From the NCBI GenBank assembly GCA_014706295.1, contig JACSVZ010000007.1, forward strand, positions 59,534,975 to 59,598,974: 64,000 bases of DNA. The letters run 5' to 3'. A program made the translations under genes and the position numbers. Source of the stretch: Lycocorax pyrrhopterus obiensis (Eukaryota > Chordata > Aves > Passeriformes > Paradisaeidae). The notes under the pieces were generated by a model. That model did not search any database. It was not told where the DNA came from and saw only the letters and a list, made by a program, of their open reading frames with translations. This document shows, in pieces, positions 1-12,400 of this stretch. The stretch's first letter is position 1, and each line of letters starts with the position of its first letter.

Positions 1-3000
1 AGTGGTTGTTTTCCACTCCCTTCCTAATCTCTGGATGAAGCCTCCGTTCAAAGCAAATGCTGTGTGCATAACTCAAGAGCTGTGAACAATTAGCAGTCCA
101 ATTAGCAGTATTTATAAGTGACAGCCTGATGGGCTGTAATGGCTGCCATCAATCATCAGAGCTGGGATAGCTCAGGAGTACGAAATCCCCCATTGCCATT
201 TCTCTTTCAGCACTGGTGTTGGTTCCTGTATCCAGTAGATGCCAGCAGAGACCTAAGCAGCCAGCAGGGCTGTCCCGGTGTGATCCTAAGAAAAGCCTCT
301 TTCTGTTAATGAGATTAGCCATTCTGCCTCCAGGACTGCTGCTTCCCAAGTACAAGCACTCAGGGTAGGGGTTGTGACTGATGCCCAAAGAGCACCTCTC
401 TGAAACTTAATTTGAAAGACAGATTCAACACATGCTGCTCTTTGGGAAGTTTGTTGTACAGGCTGAAATGAATCATTTGGAAAGCACATCAGAAAAGTGG
501 CATTTTGTGCATGCAGGCCAGAGCTGCAAACCTGCAGCCCAGAGGGCTGGTGAGATCAGTCCTAGTGCTGGCAGGGTGCTTAGTTCAGCAGCACAGCTGC
601 CTCTTCACGCTGGATGCTTTTGTATTTTCACATGGTGACTCTGATTATTAATTATAAATGGGTGCACACCTAGATCTGCTTGCAAAGCATTACAGAGCCA
701 CAAAGTAAGTGCTAGAAAGAAAAGGTCCCGAGTCCTACAGGAGGAATAACCCAGGGCAGGATCCAGGCTGTGCTGCTTTGCTGCTGCAAGCCTTGGGCTT
801 GCCGTGACCAGTGGGGTGAGTCCCAGTGGCTGCACTGGGGCTGGGTGGGGGAGGACAAGGCCAGCCCTCCTCCTAGACCATGGCCAGCCCTCCTGCTGTT
901 CCCAGTTTGCAGAGCAGTGATGGGTTTTCAGTGCCATGCTGTTGGCAGGGCACTGCCTGAGTCCTGAAGCATTTATAGTCACCACAGCTGAAGTGCTTGG
1001 GCAACAGCTCAGCATTTCTAGGTATTTTTTCTAGGAAATCACCGCTGCAAGAAGCAGGAGGAAAAGTGACGTGGAGAGAGACTCTGTAAATCCCTCTCAG
1101 TGGCATGAAACGGATGAGTCACTGGGGAAATCAAAGTGAAAGTAGCAGAAACCCCAGGGCACAACACCAAGGCCGGCATGAATCTATCTGGGGAGTGATG
1201 GATGGTCTCAGCCAAGAAGATCCCAGGAGGCTGTGACAGAAGGAAATTTAACAAGGGGGGCTGTTTGCTGGGGCTGTTTGTACTGGGTGGCACAGCACAC
1301 CAGTGCGCCCACAGGCTCCTGGGGTGATCATAAGAGATGAGTAGGATCCGGCTGTGATTCAGCAGAGGAAGTAAATTCACCCTGAGAAGAACCTCTTGTT
1401 ATTTGTGTTTTTTCTTGGCTTGCTGGCACTGAGCTCCTCCAGGTTCAGCTGGTTTCACAAAGGCAAGCACTGCCGTAAGCCCACAAAACTGATGGGGGAG
1501 CAATTTCCGAGTACTTGGGATCCTTAATTTTATACATCCATTACTCTCACCTTTATCTTTAATCTTATCTCTTGCATAGTCAGTTCAAAAGCTAATACAC
1601 TAAGGGAACATCTAAAGGTATTCATAAAGGTAACCAAGTTTTTTTAAAAGCTTTGCTCAGACCAGAGGATTGTGCCTTTCCTCAGGGGCCTTTTGTTGTG
1701 TGCACTGAGGAGTTAAAGGTGTTTGCAAACCACAGTGCTCCACACGTTGTCTGCTTTCCCTTCAGACATGGGGACACCTCTTCTCCTTGCCACCATAAAG
1801 AAAAGCAGAAAGATGAAGAAGTGAAGACTTTGGGGGAATCATTCAGGAAAATGGTATTCCTCAGTTCCTGGGATGGATACTGGGAGTGGAAATAGTGCTG
1901 ATCAGCCTTCCACATCTGGAGGAACATCCATGTTTCTCCCAGGGGCCAGAGTCAGTCTGGCTGAAGGCAGCTGGAATATCTCCTCCTGCTTCTGCCAGCA
2001 GCCCTGATGCAGAACCTTAAACACTTTGAGTGGTGCTTGGGAGCTTGGCCAGAGAGATTCACTGAGGCGTGCATGCTCAGAGCAGGTGAAAATTGTCCTC
2101 AGATTGGGGCTGCACACAGACACCAGGCTGGATCCTATGTGAGATTATGGGTAACACCACCCCACTCCATCAGAGAGCAGCTGGGAGGATGCTGGTGCTT
2201 CAAAACCCCTCTGGATGGGCCCTACAAATTAACACACCCCCCTCCAGGGCTCATCTACCCTCAGGGTAGATGTGGACAAAACCAGCAAGATAAATTTCTC
2301 TGAAATTTATCTCCCCCTCCCAGCAATTCCCTCACGACCCCATAAATGTAATTTGCTTACCTGATTTAGCAACATACTCTGAACTAATCTCAGCATCAGG
2401 GATAAAAAATGCTCTGAGTAACCAGGTCACTTATTTTTTCCACTGGAATCTAATGTGCCGCAGCACTCGTGCCCAATCTGTGCCTGTGGCTTCTGTGCTC
2501 AGTCTGGTGCATTTTACAGAACATTTGGTAATGTAGCATCCCTGAGGTCATGTCAAGTTCTGAATACAGCATCTGAATTGTGGAGTCTTCGCAGAAAATG
2601 TAACTCAAGTGGTGATCGCCTCCTGCTATTAAACTGGAAATATTTGCCATAGAAACTAGGTCTTGTCTGAGTGCTTCTCACTGATTTCATAGTAAAAAGG
2701 GTTTTAGGCAAAGATTAGGAGCTGGGTGAAGCACAAAACTGGGGCTTCCTTACTTTTCCTTGAGTCCAGGGGATGCTCTGCACAGAGTTTGGCAAAGTAA
2801 AGCCATGTGAAAATACACAGGCACAAATTCAAGCACATGGAAAAAGCACTCAAAGCCCAGGTAAAGCCAGGGGCACTGTCCCAGCCCAGCTTACAGCAGT
2901 GTCCTGGCAGGCCAGAGGCATGGGTTAGGCAGCAGGAACAAAGCTGTGTCCTCCAGACTTGCTGTGGTGATGCCCAGGATAATCCTGGCTTAGAGCAGCT

Positions 3001-6000
3001 CTGCTTGCTGTTGCCCAAAAACACGGTGTGTGTGTCCTGCTCCTCCTGCAGAGCCACCTCTGAGCTGAGAGCACATGAGCAAATAATGGAATATGGGCCA
3101 ATAAAGAAAGTAATGGAAAAATGGCACTTTCAGTGACTTACCTTCACAGAGTTGCCCTGGGAACTGGGAAACTCCAGCTTAAATTCAAATTCATCGCGGT
3201 GTGACAACAGAGTGCATGCAAAGTTTAAGGAAAGCTGGGTAGGAACAGGCTCCCAACACAGAGCCTGGCACTGGGGCAAGCCCTGGGGGCACTGTAGTGC
3301 AGTGGGGCACTCTGTGGTAATTTCAAAAGCCATGGAAGTAAGTTCAGATGACCCGTGAAACTGTTTTGAGTTAGTTTATCTTACACACACGTGCATTTTT
3401 GCACATGCACACATAGTGCATCGACCTGAAGGTCGGGCATTGCCAGAAGTCACAGAGAAGCCACAGGCTGACCTTTGGCTATTGGAAAGAATTAAAATTA
3501 GCCCTCCTCAACCATGCTGGGGGAAACTTAGATAGAAAATTTAGCATGAGAACTTTTCAGACCACAGTAGAGATCACAGAGGAAAACAAGAAGCGGAGTT
3601 GATTCTGTACTTGACAGCCCTAAAATGCTGAAGCTGGAAAGTGCCAGCAGATGGCACTTTGCTCAGCCTTTGCTGAGGCTCTGGTGGGGCCCGGCAGCAC
3701 GGGATTTCTCCCTGGTTTACCTGCACACTCTCATCCACCCTGGTTTAAGGCTAAAAATGACACAAAATGCTCAGAGGTTTCAGATCAGAGCACTTCTGAT
3801 TCAAAGAGAGAACTCTCCTTTTCACATGCATCTATCCGAGGACCCTGAGCAGGGCCAGGGAGTGAGCTCACAGGAGAGATGGCTGCAGGATTTGCTGCAG
3901 GAGATGGGGTGGAGATGGGGCTCATCCCCTCCCTCCTGCATCCATCGCCTTTATGTCCACTTGGCCTCTCCTGTCTCCCCCAGAAGCAAAGCTCGAAGAG
4001 CGTGTTCACCCAGAGCACAGGCTGGTACAGGAATAACCAGCTTTTATGGGAGTTGAGAATCACAGAATCATAGAATTGTTTGGAATCACAGAGTCATTTA
4101 GATTGGAAAAGATCTCTAAGATCGTTGAGTCCTACCATTCCCCCAGCACTGCCAAACTCACCACTAAACCATGTCCCCAAGTGCAATATCTACATGGCTT
4201 TTAGGTACCTCCAGGGATGGTGACTCCACCACTGCCCTGAGCAGCCTGTTCCAACCTTTGGTAACCCTTTGGACAAAGCACTTTCCCCTAATATTCAATC
4301 TAAGCCTGCCCTGGCATAACTTGAGATTGTTTTCTCTTGTCCTGTTGTTTGTTACCTGGGAGAAGAGACCAACCCCCACCTAGCTACAGCCTCTTGTCAC
4401 GGAGGTGTGGAGAGCGAGAAGGTCCCCCCTGAACCTCCTTTTCTCCAGGCTGAGCTCCCCCAGCTCTCTCATTGCTCCTCATCAGACTTGTGCCTGTTCC
4501 TGTGGCACTCCAGCAGTGCCAGCCCTGCACAAGGACTGCAGATTTGGTTGGGCTGTGTGACAGTGATGACGGCAAAGTGCAGTTTTACCCCAGAGCATCT
4601 GCTTGAGGTGTGACACAGGCACTGGCAGTGGGGACAGGGCCAGGTCCAACCACAGCACTGGTGGGAGCAGAACTGGCAACGTCCCTGCTTTGCTTACCCT
4701 TTCCCGAGGGTCTCCAGCAGGGATATCAAAGTCTGACAGGTCCATTGGGCCCGCTGTCCCTTTTCTTGGGAGTAAATAAATAGTCCAGAAGTCCAGCAGC
4801 TCCTGCCGGTGGCACAGAGTGGCAGTGCTGCCAGCGGGATGGGAGCCGGCTGTGTCTCCCCACCCAGCCGTGCCTGCCCTACTTGCTGAGCTGAGCTTTG
4901 CATGCGATGCTGTGCCTGCATCAGGCCATTGCCACAACCCCTTGACTCATCTTTTCCAAGCTGGGGCGCGCTGCCAAGGATAACAGGCTGAGTGCGGGAG
5001 GCGACACCTGACACTCCTCGCCCCAGCGGGACTCACAGTCGCCCCAGCCTTGGGCAACAGGGAAAGCTGCCGGGCTGGAGCGGAGTGCAGTCAGGGCTGG
5101 CTCAGCAGGTTTGGTGTCACCAACCCGGGTGGCCCCATGGGACAATTCCTCCAGGAGCACCGTGCCCGGCAGCTTCCCTGGCACCAGCAGGTCTGGGCAG
5201 GTTTGGATCATCCAGCGCACAAGGGTGTGCTGGCTCATGGCTGTAACCGGAGGGAACAGCCAGGATTTGGGGCACAGGAGCCTTTTTCCAGGTGCCTTTT
5301 TCCAGGTGAAAACCCAGATGGCCAGGACGGCAGTGGACATGGGCTCACACAGCACAGCCATGCCAGTCCAGCACAGCGCCCACCCTGGTCCCCTTTCCTC
5401 TGGGATGACAAACATTGTATCTGAAATTTGTATTCTTAAGCCATAAATGCTGCTAATCCAGCTACATTGAAGGGTTTTAATGCTATGAAGCTTGCAAGTT
5501 ACTAGGATTTTCTTTTCCCCTCAAGTATCTTGGTTGAATAAAAAGCTGTCCTGACCTTGCTCACATCTCCCACCGCCACCCTGCCCCCATCCTGGGGACC
5601 ATCCTGTGTCACATAATGGTGTGGCCCAGGAAACCTGCAATCTGCCATAAACTAGAATTTCAGGTCCTCATCGGGTTGTGGGGTTTGGCCGGCTTGTTCA
5701 CATCTATTTATGGATGAACCCAGACCAGCCCTATGCCAGGGACCTGGGGATTTATGATGGGAAGAGCAGCTGAAGCCATTCCTGTTTTCCTTGGGTCCTG
5801 TCACCACACAGCCCTGGGCTGCTTTCCCATGGCATCACCAGCCCACAACTGCCAGGGGTGGTGATGGAAGCTGTGCTCCCTGCCAGCCCCAATCCAAAAT
5901 GGGAAGCCCATGGGTCAGAGCACAGTGCAGATGCTCCCAGTGGGGTCTGGGGGTGTTGGGTGCTGCAAAATTCACTCAAGAACGCTGGAAAAAGAAAATA

Positions 6001-6551
6001 ACGCAGAGCCTGTATGGGAAGGTGTGTGGGAAAGGCAACGGTGAGCAGGAATAGGCCAGGAGGGGTTTGGGCTACTGCCAAGGAAACATCACTAGAGAAG
6101 CTTGCTAGAGGCACAGTGGCCAGCCCAGCCAGCACCTCTCCTGGAAAAAGGGACAGGATCCAATCCCATGATGAAAAACTGACTGCTGCCTCAATGCAGG
6201 ACCCTGGAAAAGCCCCAGTGGGCTTTTGGAAAAACTCCCACCAAGGTGGGAACAGGCATCAGCAACAAAACGAGAGAAATGAACAGGGTCACCAACTGGG
6301 AGGCATTTCAGAGCCCACATGTGGGTGACAATGAGGATGCTGCAATCCTGGAGAGTGGAAATACCCTGACCTCCTAAAACCCAGCACTCAGGGAAAGGGT
6401 GAAGTGCGGTTATCAGTCGACCCCAGAAGTGCCTGCAAACGCACCCAAAAAAGAGCAACCCTCAGAGAGCCTCTTCTTCAACACCTGCCTCAATTCCTAA
6501 ATATCCCATTTTCTTCCCCTAAAAAATAACTCACGCCTCTGCCATGTACAC
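1..6551. other. DNA downstream of DAAM1, no recognised gene
   Basis: Reading frames here are short, and none matches a protein I know. There is one CR1 tail (4057-4494). In mammals GPR135 is a nearby downstream neighbour, but no seven-helix receptor frame is visible here. The rest looks like ordinary unique intergenic DNA. Confidence 0.7.
4057..4494 (-). mobile_element. CR1 LINE 3' fragment
   Basis: It starts with the CR1 3' tail in reverse (aatcacagaatcatagaat), then the conserved 'ggaaaagatctctaagatc' block, 'aaaccatgtccc', 'cctgagcagcctgttcc' and 'ctccaggctgagctccccca'. About 440 bp, 5'-truncated. It is of the sub-type with 'caccactaaaccatgtcccc'. Confidence 0.88.
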
Positions 6552-6569
6552 TCACCGAAATCATTTTGC

Positions 6570-6575
6570 TTTATT
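6570..6575 (-). terminator. Distal polyadenylation signal AATAAA
   Basis: Canonical AATAAA in transcript sense (context gcaataaagc). A GT-rich stretch (ggtgagtgtacatgg) starts about 25 nt downstream, as expected of a cleavage site near 6550. It is the last good signal before ordinary intergenic sequence. Confidence 0.75.
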
Positions 6576-6885
6576 GCATATTGCCATCTTAGAAAATGTA
6601 CAGTCTCATAACATTACACAGCATTTCCCACTAGCTAGAACTACTAACATCCTTGCACCTAACAGACTACCTTAGTCACTACGAAGCTAATAAGGTCCAA
6701 GACATAAACTTTCGTTTACAAATTATTATGGATTTTTTTTGTTGTTTTGTTTTTGGCATTATTAAAAAAAAAAAATCATCTTTAAAATACACACCCAAGA
6801 GAAAAGAGTGGCTACTTACACCAGCACCAATCTAAAAGTAGTTTTCGACAATGGCACATGGAATTACCTGCACACAGCCTTTGTA

Positions 6886-6891
6886 TTTATT
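6886..6891 (-). terminator. Proximal polyadenylation signal AATAAA
   Basis: AATAAA in the context ataaataaataca in transcript sense. A GT-rich element (ggctgtgtgcagg) begins about 5 nt downstream, closer than usual. Use would give a 3' UTR about 0.3 kb shorter. Confidence 0.5.
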
Positions 6892-7958
6892 TATAGAGAT
6901 ATAATATTTTTTTCTTTTTTCTATTTTTTTTTGAAAGAAAACAAAGAAATGGCAAAGTCAGCCTGATAATCAGGCTGTTGTAAAACAATTTAAAAAAAAC
7001 CAAACAACCCAAGAGGTTTGGAAGGGCAAGAGGAAATCTGTCAGGAAAGGTCCTGATGTGGCACTGGGGTTGCAGAGGCAGGAGCCTGGGTGGGTGCTGG
7101 CACCCAGGGACCCCAGGAGGAGATCGCCCTTTCTGACCCCCACCACCTGTCCAATTAAACACGTGTGACCAACCATTCCTTAAACCATCAGAAGCCAAAC
7201 TTTTTTTTTAACCTTTTTTTTTTTCCTTCTTGTTTTATATATTTTCAATTCCCCCCATAGTCCATTCCCTCAATTGTATCAGCCCCATTTTTTTTCAGCC
7301 ATAAATAAAAAATATAAATAGAGGCACTTTAGTTAAGGAATAGTATTATCATTACCTTTTGTCTTTATTTCCCCCTCCTTCTTAAAGCAAAGTGCTTAAC
7401 TCCACCTTTGAACATAATCTGCAGGTCTTGCAGCTGCTTGGATATGAGGTGCTGGACTTTATTTTTGCGCTTACCTGCTTTATTTATTACTGCTTTAAAT
7501 GCTACTCAGAAAGTCTTTTTTTTTTTTTTGTCTTTTTTCTTCTTTTTTTAAATCTACAGTGCGTTAAACGTTGCAACGAAGAAAAGAACAAAATGGCAAA
7601 ACCACAGCTCTTGACAACTCTGCTTCGAGAGAGATTTCACAGCTTTCACTCAGCACACAGACCCCGCGGCCTTCAGGTGCTTAGAACCATTTTTTTTTTT
7701 ATACAAATTAGTTTAAACAGCACTTTTGCTATACAGTACATATAGTTAACTGACATCCCATACCCCACCAGTAATACCGATTATCTGACAAAAGAACAAC
7801 CAACCTTATTTCAAATAGTGTTAATATCTAGTGCAACAGGGACAAACTCATCTCTCCACAGGAAAAAGAACAAACAAACAAAAAAAAAAAAAAAGGATCA
7901 CAAAAGTATTGGTGGTATAAAAAGGTTTTGTTTTGCTTTCTTAAAAAACATACCACAA

Positions 7959-7967
7959 ATAAATAAA
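7959..7967 (-). promoter_or_regulatory. AU-rich element nonamer in the 3' UTR
   Basis: Transcript-sense TTATTTATT, with flanks cttttatttatttg. It fits the UUAUUUAUU destabilising element bound by ARE-binding proteins such as TTP and HuR. A looser pair of ATTTAT motifs occurs near 7305-7320. Confidence 0.5.
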
Positions 7968-8689
7968 AGTAAAAAGTAACAGTCCTCTATATACTCAGCA
8001 TAATTTAAGAATAGAAATGTTAATATGTTAATGGTGGTTATTTTTTATTCTCCAATTCTTAATTTTCTAAACCCTTAAATTATTACTCCCTGAGAGCTCT
8101 GAATTACTTTTATTATTGGTTTTTTTTTTTTGTCTTTTTTTTTTTTGGACTGACATTTGACAGGTAGTTCTGCTTACAAATTTGCAATGACAATGAACAG
8201 CAAACCAGTCAAAAAAGGACCTGGCTAAGAGACGAGTGTTTCTTGGCATCGCTGCTTCTGTGTGTCCGAGAAAGAAAAAGGAAAAGAAGGTGGGTGAAAG
8301 CTGGTTTTACCCCAACCCCTTTGTATTTCAGAGACCTTTGGTCCTGACCCACCTTGACAGAGGATACAGTTTGTCCCATTGAACAGAAAACAAGAACAAA
8401 AGTTACAACGCAAAAGTTTATGCTCTTCGTCTCCTCCGAGAACCAAACCTTTCCCACCGTCTTGGGCCAGAAAACGTTGCAGAAGTATAAATACATCAGT
8501 GTGGCGTTACAGCGAGAAGCACTTTGGGGTAAAGTTTGTCTTTTAGCAAGGTGGCAGCAGGAGGAAAAAGAGCGTTTCCCAAGGATGACGGGAAGAGCAT
8601 CGCCGGGAGCGCCCGCGGCGCCCAGCTCAGGAACCAGCGCGAACGCACAGATCTGCGAGTTTCTCAGAATAATCACAACCATGAGGGAA

Positions 8690-8713
8690 AACAAACAAAC
8701 AAACAAACAAACA
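8690..8713. repeat. (AAAC)n microsatellite in the 3' UTR
   Basis: Six tandem aaac units on the plus strand, GTTT in the transcript. Confidence 0.85.
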
Positions 8714-9197
8714 ATGGATTAAAGTTCAGTCAACTTTGCTTTTTTTTTTTCTTTTCTTCTTTAAACCGCTCAGCTTGTGTGCAAGGCGTCCCCTGCGAAC
8801 GGCCCTGGGGGGTTCTGAGCAGGAGAGCAGCAGGAGGAGGCAGCTTCCCGTTGGCTTTGGGGCCATGGGGACGGCCAGCGGCTCGGGGCTGGGTCCTCTC
8901 TTGCTCCACGGACGCGGCATTGTGCTTGTGCATGGGGAGAACTACTTTTTGGAGTGGGGAGGAGGTGGTGCTGGCGCTCACCAACGTGAGCTGCCCACGC
9001 ACCTCCCTCCACACCCCCCCCGACCCGACTATATACACAGTATATACACACACACACTCGCCCGCGGGGACACAGAGCGTGCCACTGTTCCGCTTCGAAT
9101 CGCAAGGCAGTGTCATGGAAACAAAAAAAAAACCCAAACCATAGCCACTTCAGAAAGACTGACCCACGTGTCTTTTGCTGGGCTGTCAGTTTGTTTC

Positions 9198-9407
9198 TCA
9201 GAAGTTGAGCTTGGTGACGGGCCTCTCGCGGCCGCTCTCCGCCAGCTGGTTGGTGATGCGCTTGCGGTTGCGCTTCAGCTTGGTGAGGTCCTTGTCGAAG
9301 ACTTCGCCCGAGCGCAGGGCTGACACCAGGTCATCGAACTCGCCGCTCTCCTCCCCGGTCTCCTTCGCCTTCCTCGCCTTGCGCTCCCGCTCCCGCTGCT
9401 CCTTCAG
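9198..9407 (-). CDS. DAAM1: DAAM1 exon 26 coding part: residues 1011-1079 and stop (DAD)
   Basis: 210 coding nt from acceptor gtgacctgcag to TGA at 9200-9198. It encodes [16 protein letters not shown], then [20 protein letters not shown] and [11 protein letters not shown], ending [18 protein letters not shown] plus the basic cluster is the diaphanous autoregulatory domain that folds onto FH3; release is triggered by Dishevelled or Rho binding. The exon continues as the 3' UTR. Confidence 0.97.
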   Translation of the reverse strand: MKEQRERERKARKAKETGEESGEFDDLVSALRSGEVFDKDLTKLKRNRKRITNQLAESGRERPVTKLNF

Positions 9408-12400
9408 CTGCAGGTCACGGCGGCGGGGGGAAAGGAGACATCTCAGTCTCACACGAGTGGTTGTGGGGCTGCCCAACACATGCATGGTGATCCCCAAACT
9501 CATGGAACAAGGGTGGTTTCCCACCCCAGTGCTTAGCACATGAGAGCTGGTCAGGGTTATTGATAGACCCTGGAAGTGCTCCAAGGCCAGGATGGACAGG
9601 GCTTGGAGCAATCTGGTCTAGTGGAAGGTGTCCCTGCCCATGGTCCATGCCCAGAACTAGGCCTCTTCCAACCCAAACCATTCTATGATTTTGAGATTCT
9701 ATGATCCAAGCCATGGGCTGAGGGTCAAAGCCCCATGGCTGCTGCTTGGGTGTCACAGCAACCCCCAGACAGCACCAGCTCTGCTGCACATTTCAGCTCC
9801 AAGACCTCACCAACCCAAGGTCATTAGTTAATCAAGTAATCAAAAATGAAAAGCCAGTGGGTCTAAGACCACAGAAGCTCCCTTCCCAGTCTTCAGTGCT
9901 CCCCATGCCACTGTGGCCACCATGGGGACATCATGACACAGTTGCCACTCCCAGGTGCCCTGGGGGTGCTGCTGGACTCGCCGGTATGTGCTCACCTGTG
10001 CCTCCATGCGCGCCCTGCGCTCCTCCTCCTCCTTCCTCTTCCTCATGTTCTCGTTCTCCTGCTTGGCCTCAGTCACAGCTTGAAGGAACTGGTCAAAGAT
10101 GCCAAAGAATTCGTCAGGCTGCATTTTGTCTGTGTCTTCTCCAAAGTGCTTCACAGCCTTGGAAAACTGGAAGAGAGAGGACAGGAGTGCGTCAATCTTG
10201 GATAAATCCACTGGACTGGTGAAACCTTCAGTCTGATGGAGCAGAGTGAAACACTTCCAGCAGCCATGGCAGAGAGCAGGGCTTTGCCTCATCAAGCCTT
10301 GACTTAAACCTGAAACAAATCACCTGGTGTGTTACCTGCTGCCCCGCAAGACCCGACCTGGATCACTCTCCAGCCCCCTCTCCCCCCATCTTGCCTCTGG
10401 CTCTGCTGAGCCTCCCCTGCCCCAGCTCCACTTTATTAACTAAGCAGCAGTAAAAACAAGGAAGCAAAATACTGTGGGACTGAAGACATAAAACTAATAG
10501 TAAACACGGCAGGGGAAGGGAAACTTGCACTTTTAAGTTTTTCTTTGAAGTATTTTTGGGGTATTATTTATCATTGCCACATGCTCTGCTATTGAAACCA
10601 AATGTGTTGGTGAAACTTCTGAAAGAGATTTCTGCCCAGGCTCAGGCACAGCCCTGGGCAGGGAAATAGGGAGTTTTCCGGCCTCTTGTGCTGTTTGCAC
10701 ACCATTAATGTGAGGGAGTCGAATGAGGCCGTAGCAGAGGTCAGGATAGGACATCCACAATCTGCCAACATGTCCTGGTCCCCAGGCAGCCCCTGAGTTG
10801 TCCTTGGGACTGACACTCTTTGTTCTCACTTCCAGCTTGAAGGAGGCTCTTTGTGCAGAGCAAGTTTGTTAAAATTGTGAAGGCACACTCTGGAGATAAG
10901 CGTGCTTAAAAGAAAAGAAAAACAAAATCAAAGCACCAAAAGATTTATTAGTTGCTTTGATTTTGCAGGGTAGACCAAGAGGAACATTTTTAAAGCCTGC
11001 CTGTATGATTTAGTTTTATTTTCAGGGGTGCCCCAGGCTCTTCAAAAGACATTTAGTGCATTTTTATTTCTTTGTTTATTTAAGAGACTTAACACTTCAA
11101 GATGCAGGGAGGAATCTGAGAGGTGCCACTATATAAGTCAATATAATTGAGGTTAATCTTGTTGATTTTAATCAAGATATTAAAATTCTCTGCCATGTTG
11201 CAAGAGATTCTGGTGGGGGAGAAAAGGCTGAAAATGTTGTCCTCGTGTGATGTAAAGTTATAAAACAGGGATGTTTCTGCTTTCCTAAGAGAAAACAGGA
11301 ACATAATTTGAATCTGGACATGTGTTTAAAAAGCAAAGAGCTGGAGTGCTCCACACAGCCCATCCCACCATGGGAACAGCTGCAAATTGCTTCACAGTGG
11401 ACTTCCATGGATGCTGGGGACCATGACAAGACCTTCTCCTCCAGATCCAGCCAAGTCAGCAGAAGATAATACACTTTGCAGAGCACTTGTCACCACCTCC
11501 AGAGTCCTAACTCACTGCAGAGAATATCTGCCAGGTGACCATCAACAGTCCAAAAGGGTGGCCAGGGTTAGCCATGGCCTCAGAGAGGTCCATCGTAATG
11601 CCCAAGCATGGGTCAGAAGGTCAGTGCCAAACAGACACAGCAGAAGGAGGTGAGGCTGAAAAGCTACTCAGATCTCAGGGACATTGGTGGCCTTACCAGC
11701 TCTTTCGCTTCCATCAGGAGATCTTCCACATCTGAGAAGCTGAAGCTGGCCAATGTGATGAACTGGCTGACGACAGACACGAACTTGTCACCTGCTTTCT
11801 GAACCTGAGACTTCTGGAAGTCCAGCTCCTTTCAAAGGAAAAAAAAAGGTAAATCTGGTCAGGTCCCGGCTGATGAGGGACGCAAATATCACTGGCCTCT
11901 GGTAGTGGCATTGGGAGTGTGCCTGCATCAGTGCCAGGGGTTCTGCCAGCACCACCACTGCTGCTCCCCCCTGCCATGCATGACACGCTGGATTACACTG
12001 CCTGAAGTAAGCTTTTAAGCCAAATCCTGCAGGAAAGCTTATGGAAGCAGGATAATTCAACAAGACCCAAAGCGAGTCCTTTGGGATACCTCCACCATTT
12101 CATCACCACTCCAGCTGGGCTGCAGAAGTGCTCCCCAGCCCTCTGTGGTTTTACAGCCAAGGGGAGACCCCTCTGCACATCACAGGTCCTCCATGGGCAT
12201 CATCACTAGCCTTACTCAGCCTCCCTTGATGCATTAGACATAAACCATGCATCGTGCCTGAACACACATGGTAACTTCAGTGCCAAAACAGCCCTGAGAG
12301 GACAGGCACACGTGCAGGGCAGGAAGGAAAGGCAAACAGATCTCCAGGATGTGAGATAAAAGCAGCTTTGCTGGGAGCTCCCTGGCCTGCCTCCCCAAGG

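Larger units (their letters stand above)
6552..9197 (-). other. DAAM1: DAAM1 3' UTR
   Basis: About 2.6 kb follow the stop codon without an intron signal. The segment is AT-rich, with many T and A tracts (for example 7520-7531, 7875-7893, 8121-8146), an (AAAC)n run at 8690-8713, and short AC/TA repeats near 9028-9058 whose first half is GC-richer. The lower boundary is inferred from the distal polyadenylation signal at 6570-6575 and is good to about 20 nt. Confidence 0.85.

Noticed and set aside
3422..3435. Short hairpin CGACCT-GA-AGGTCG
   Set aside because: A 6-bp stem with a 2-nt loop is too small to support an RNA gene and is expected by chance; also considered as a nuclear-receptor half-site pair, without support.
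4921..5415. 164-codon minus-strand frame downstream of DAAM1, considered as a GPR135-like receptor
   Set aside because: It lacks seven hydrophobic segments and any receptor motif such as DRY or NPxxY.
8536..9323. Roughly 200-codon plus-strand frames over the 3' UTR and last exon
   Set aside because: Low-complexity antisense of the UTR and of the DAD exon; no independent support.
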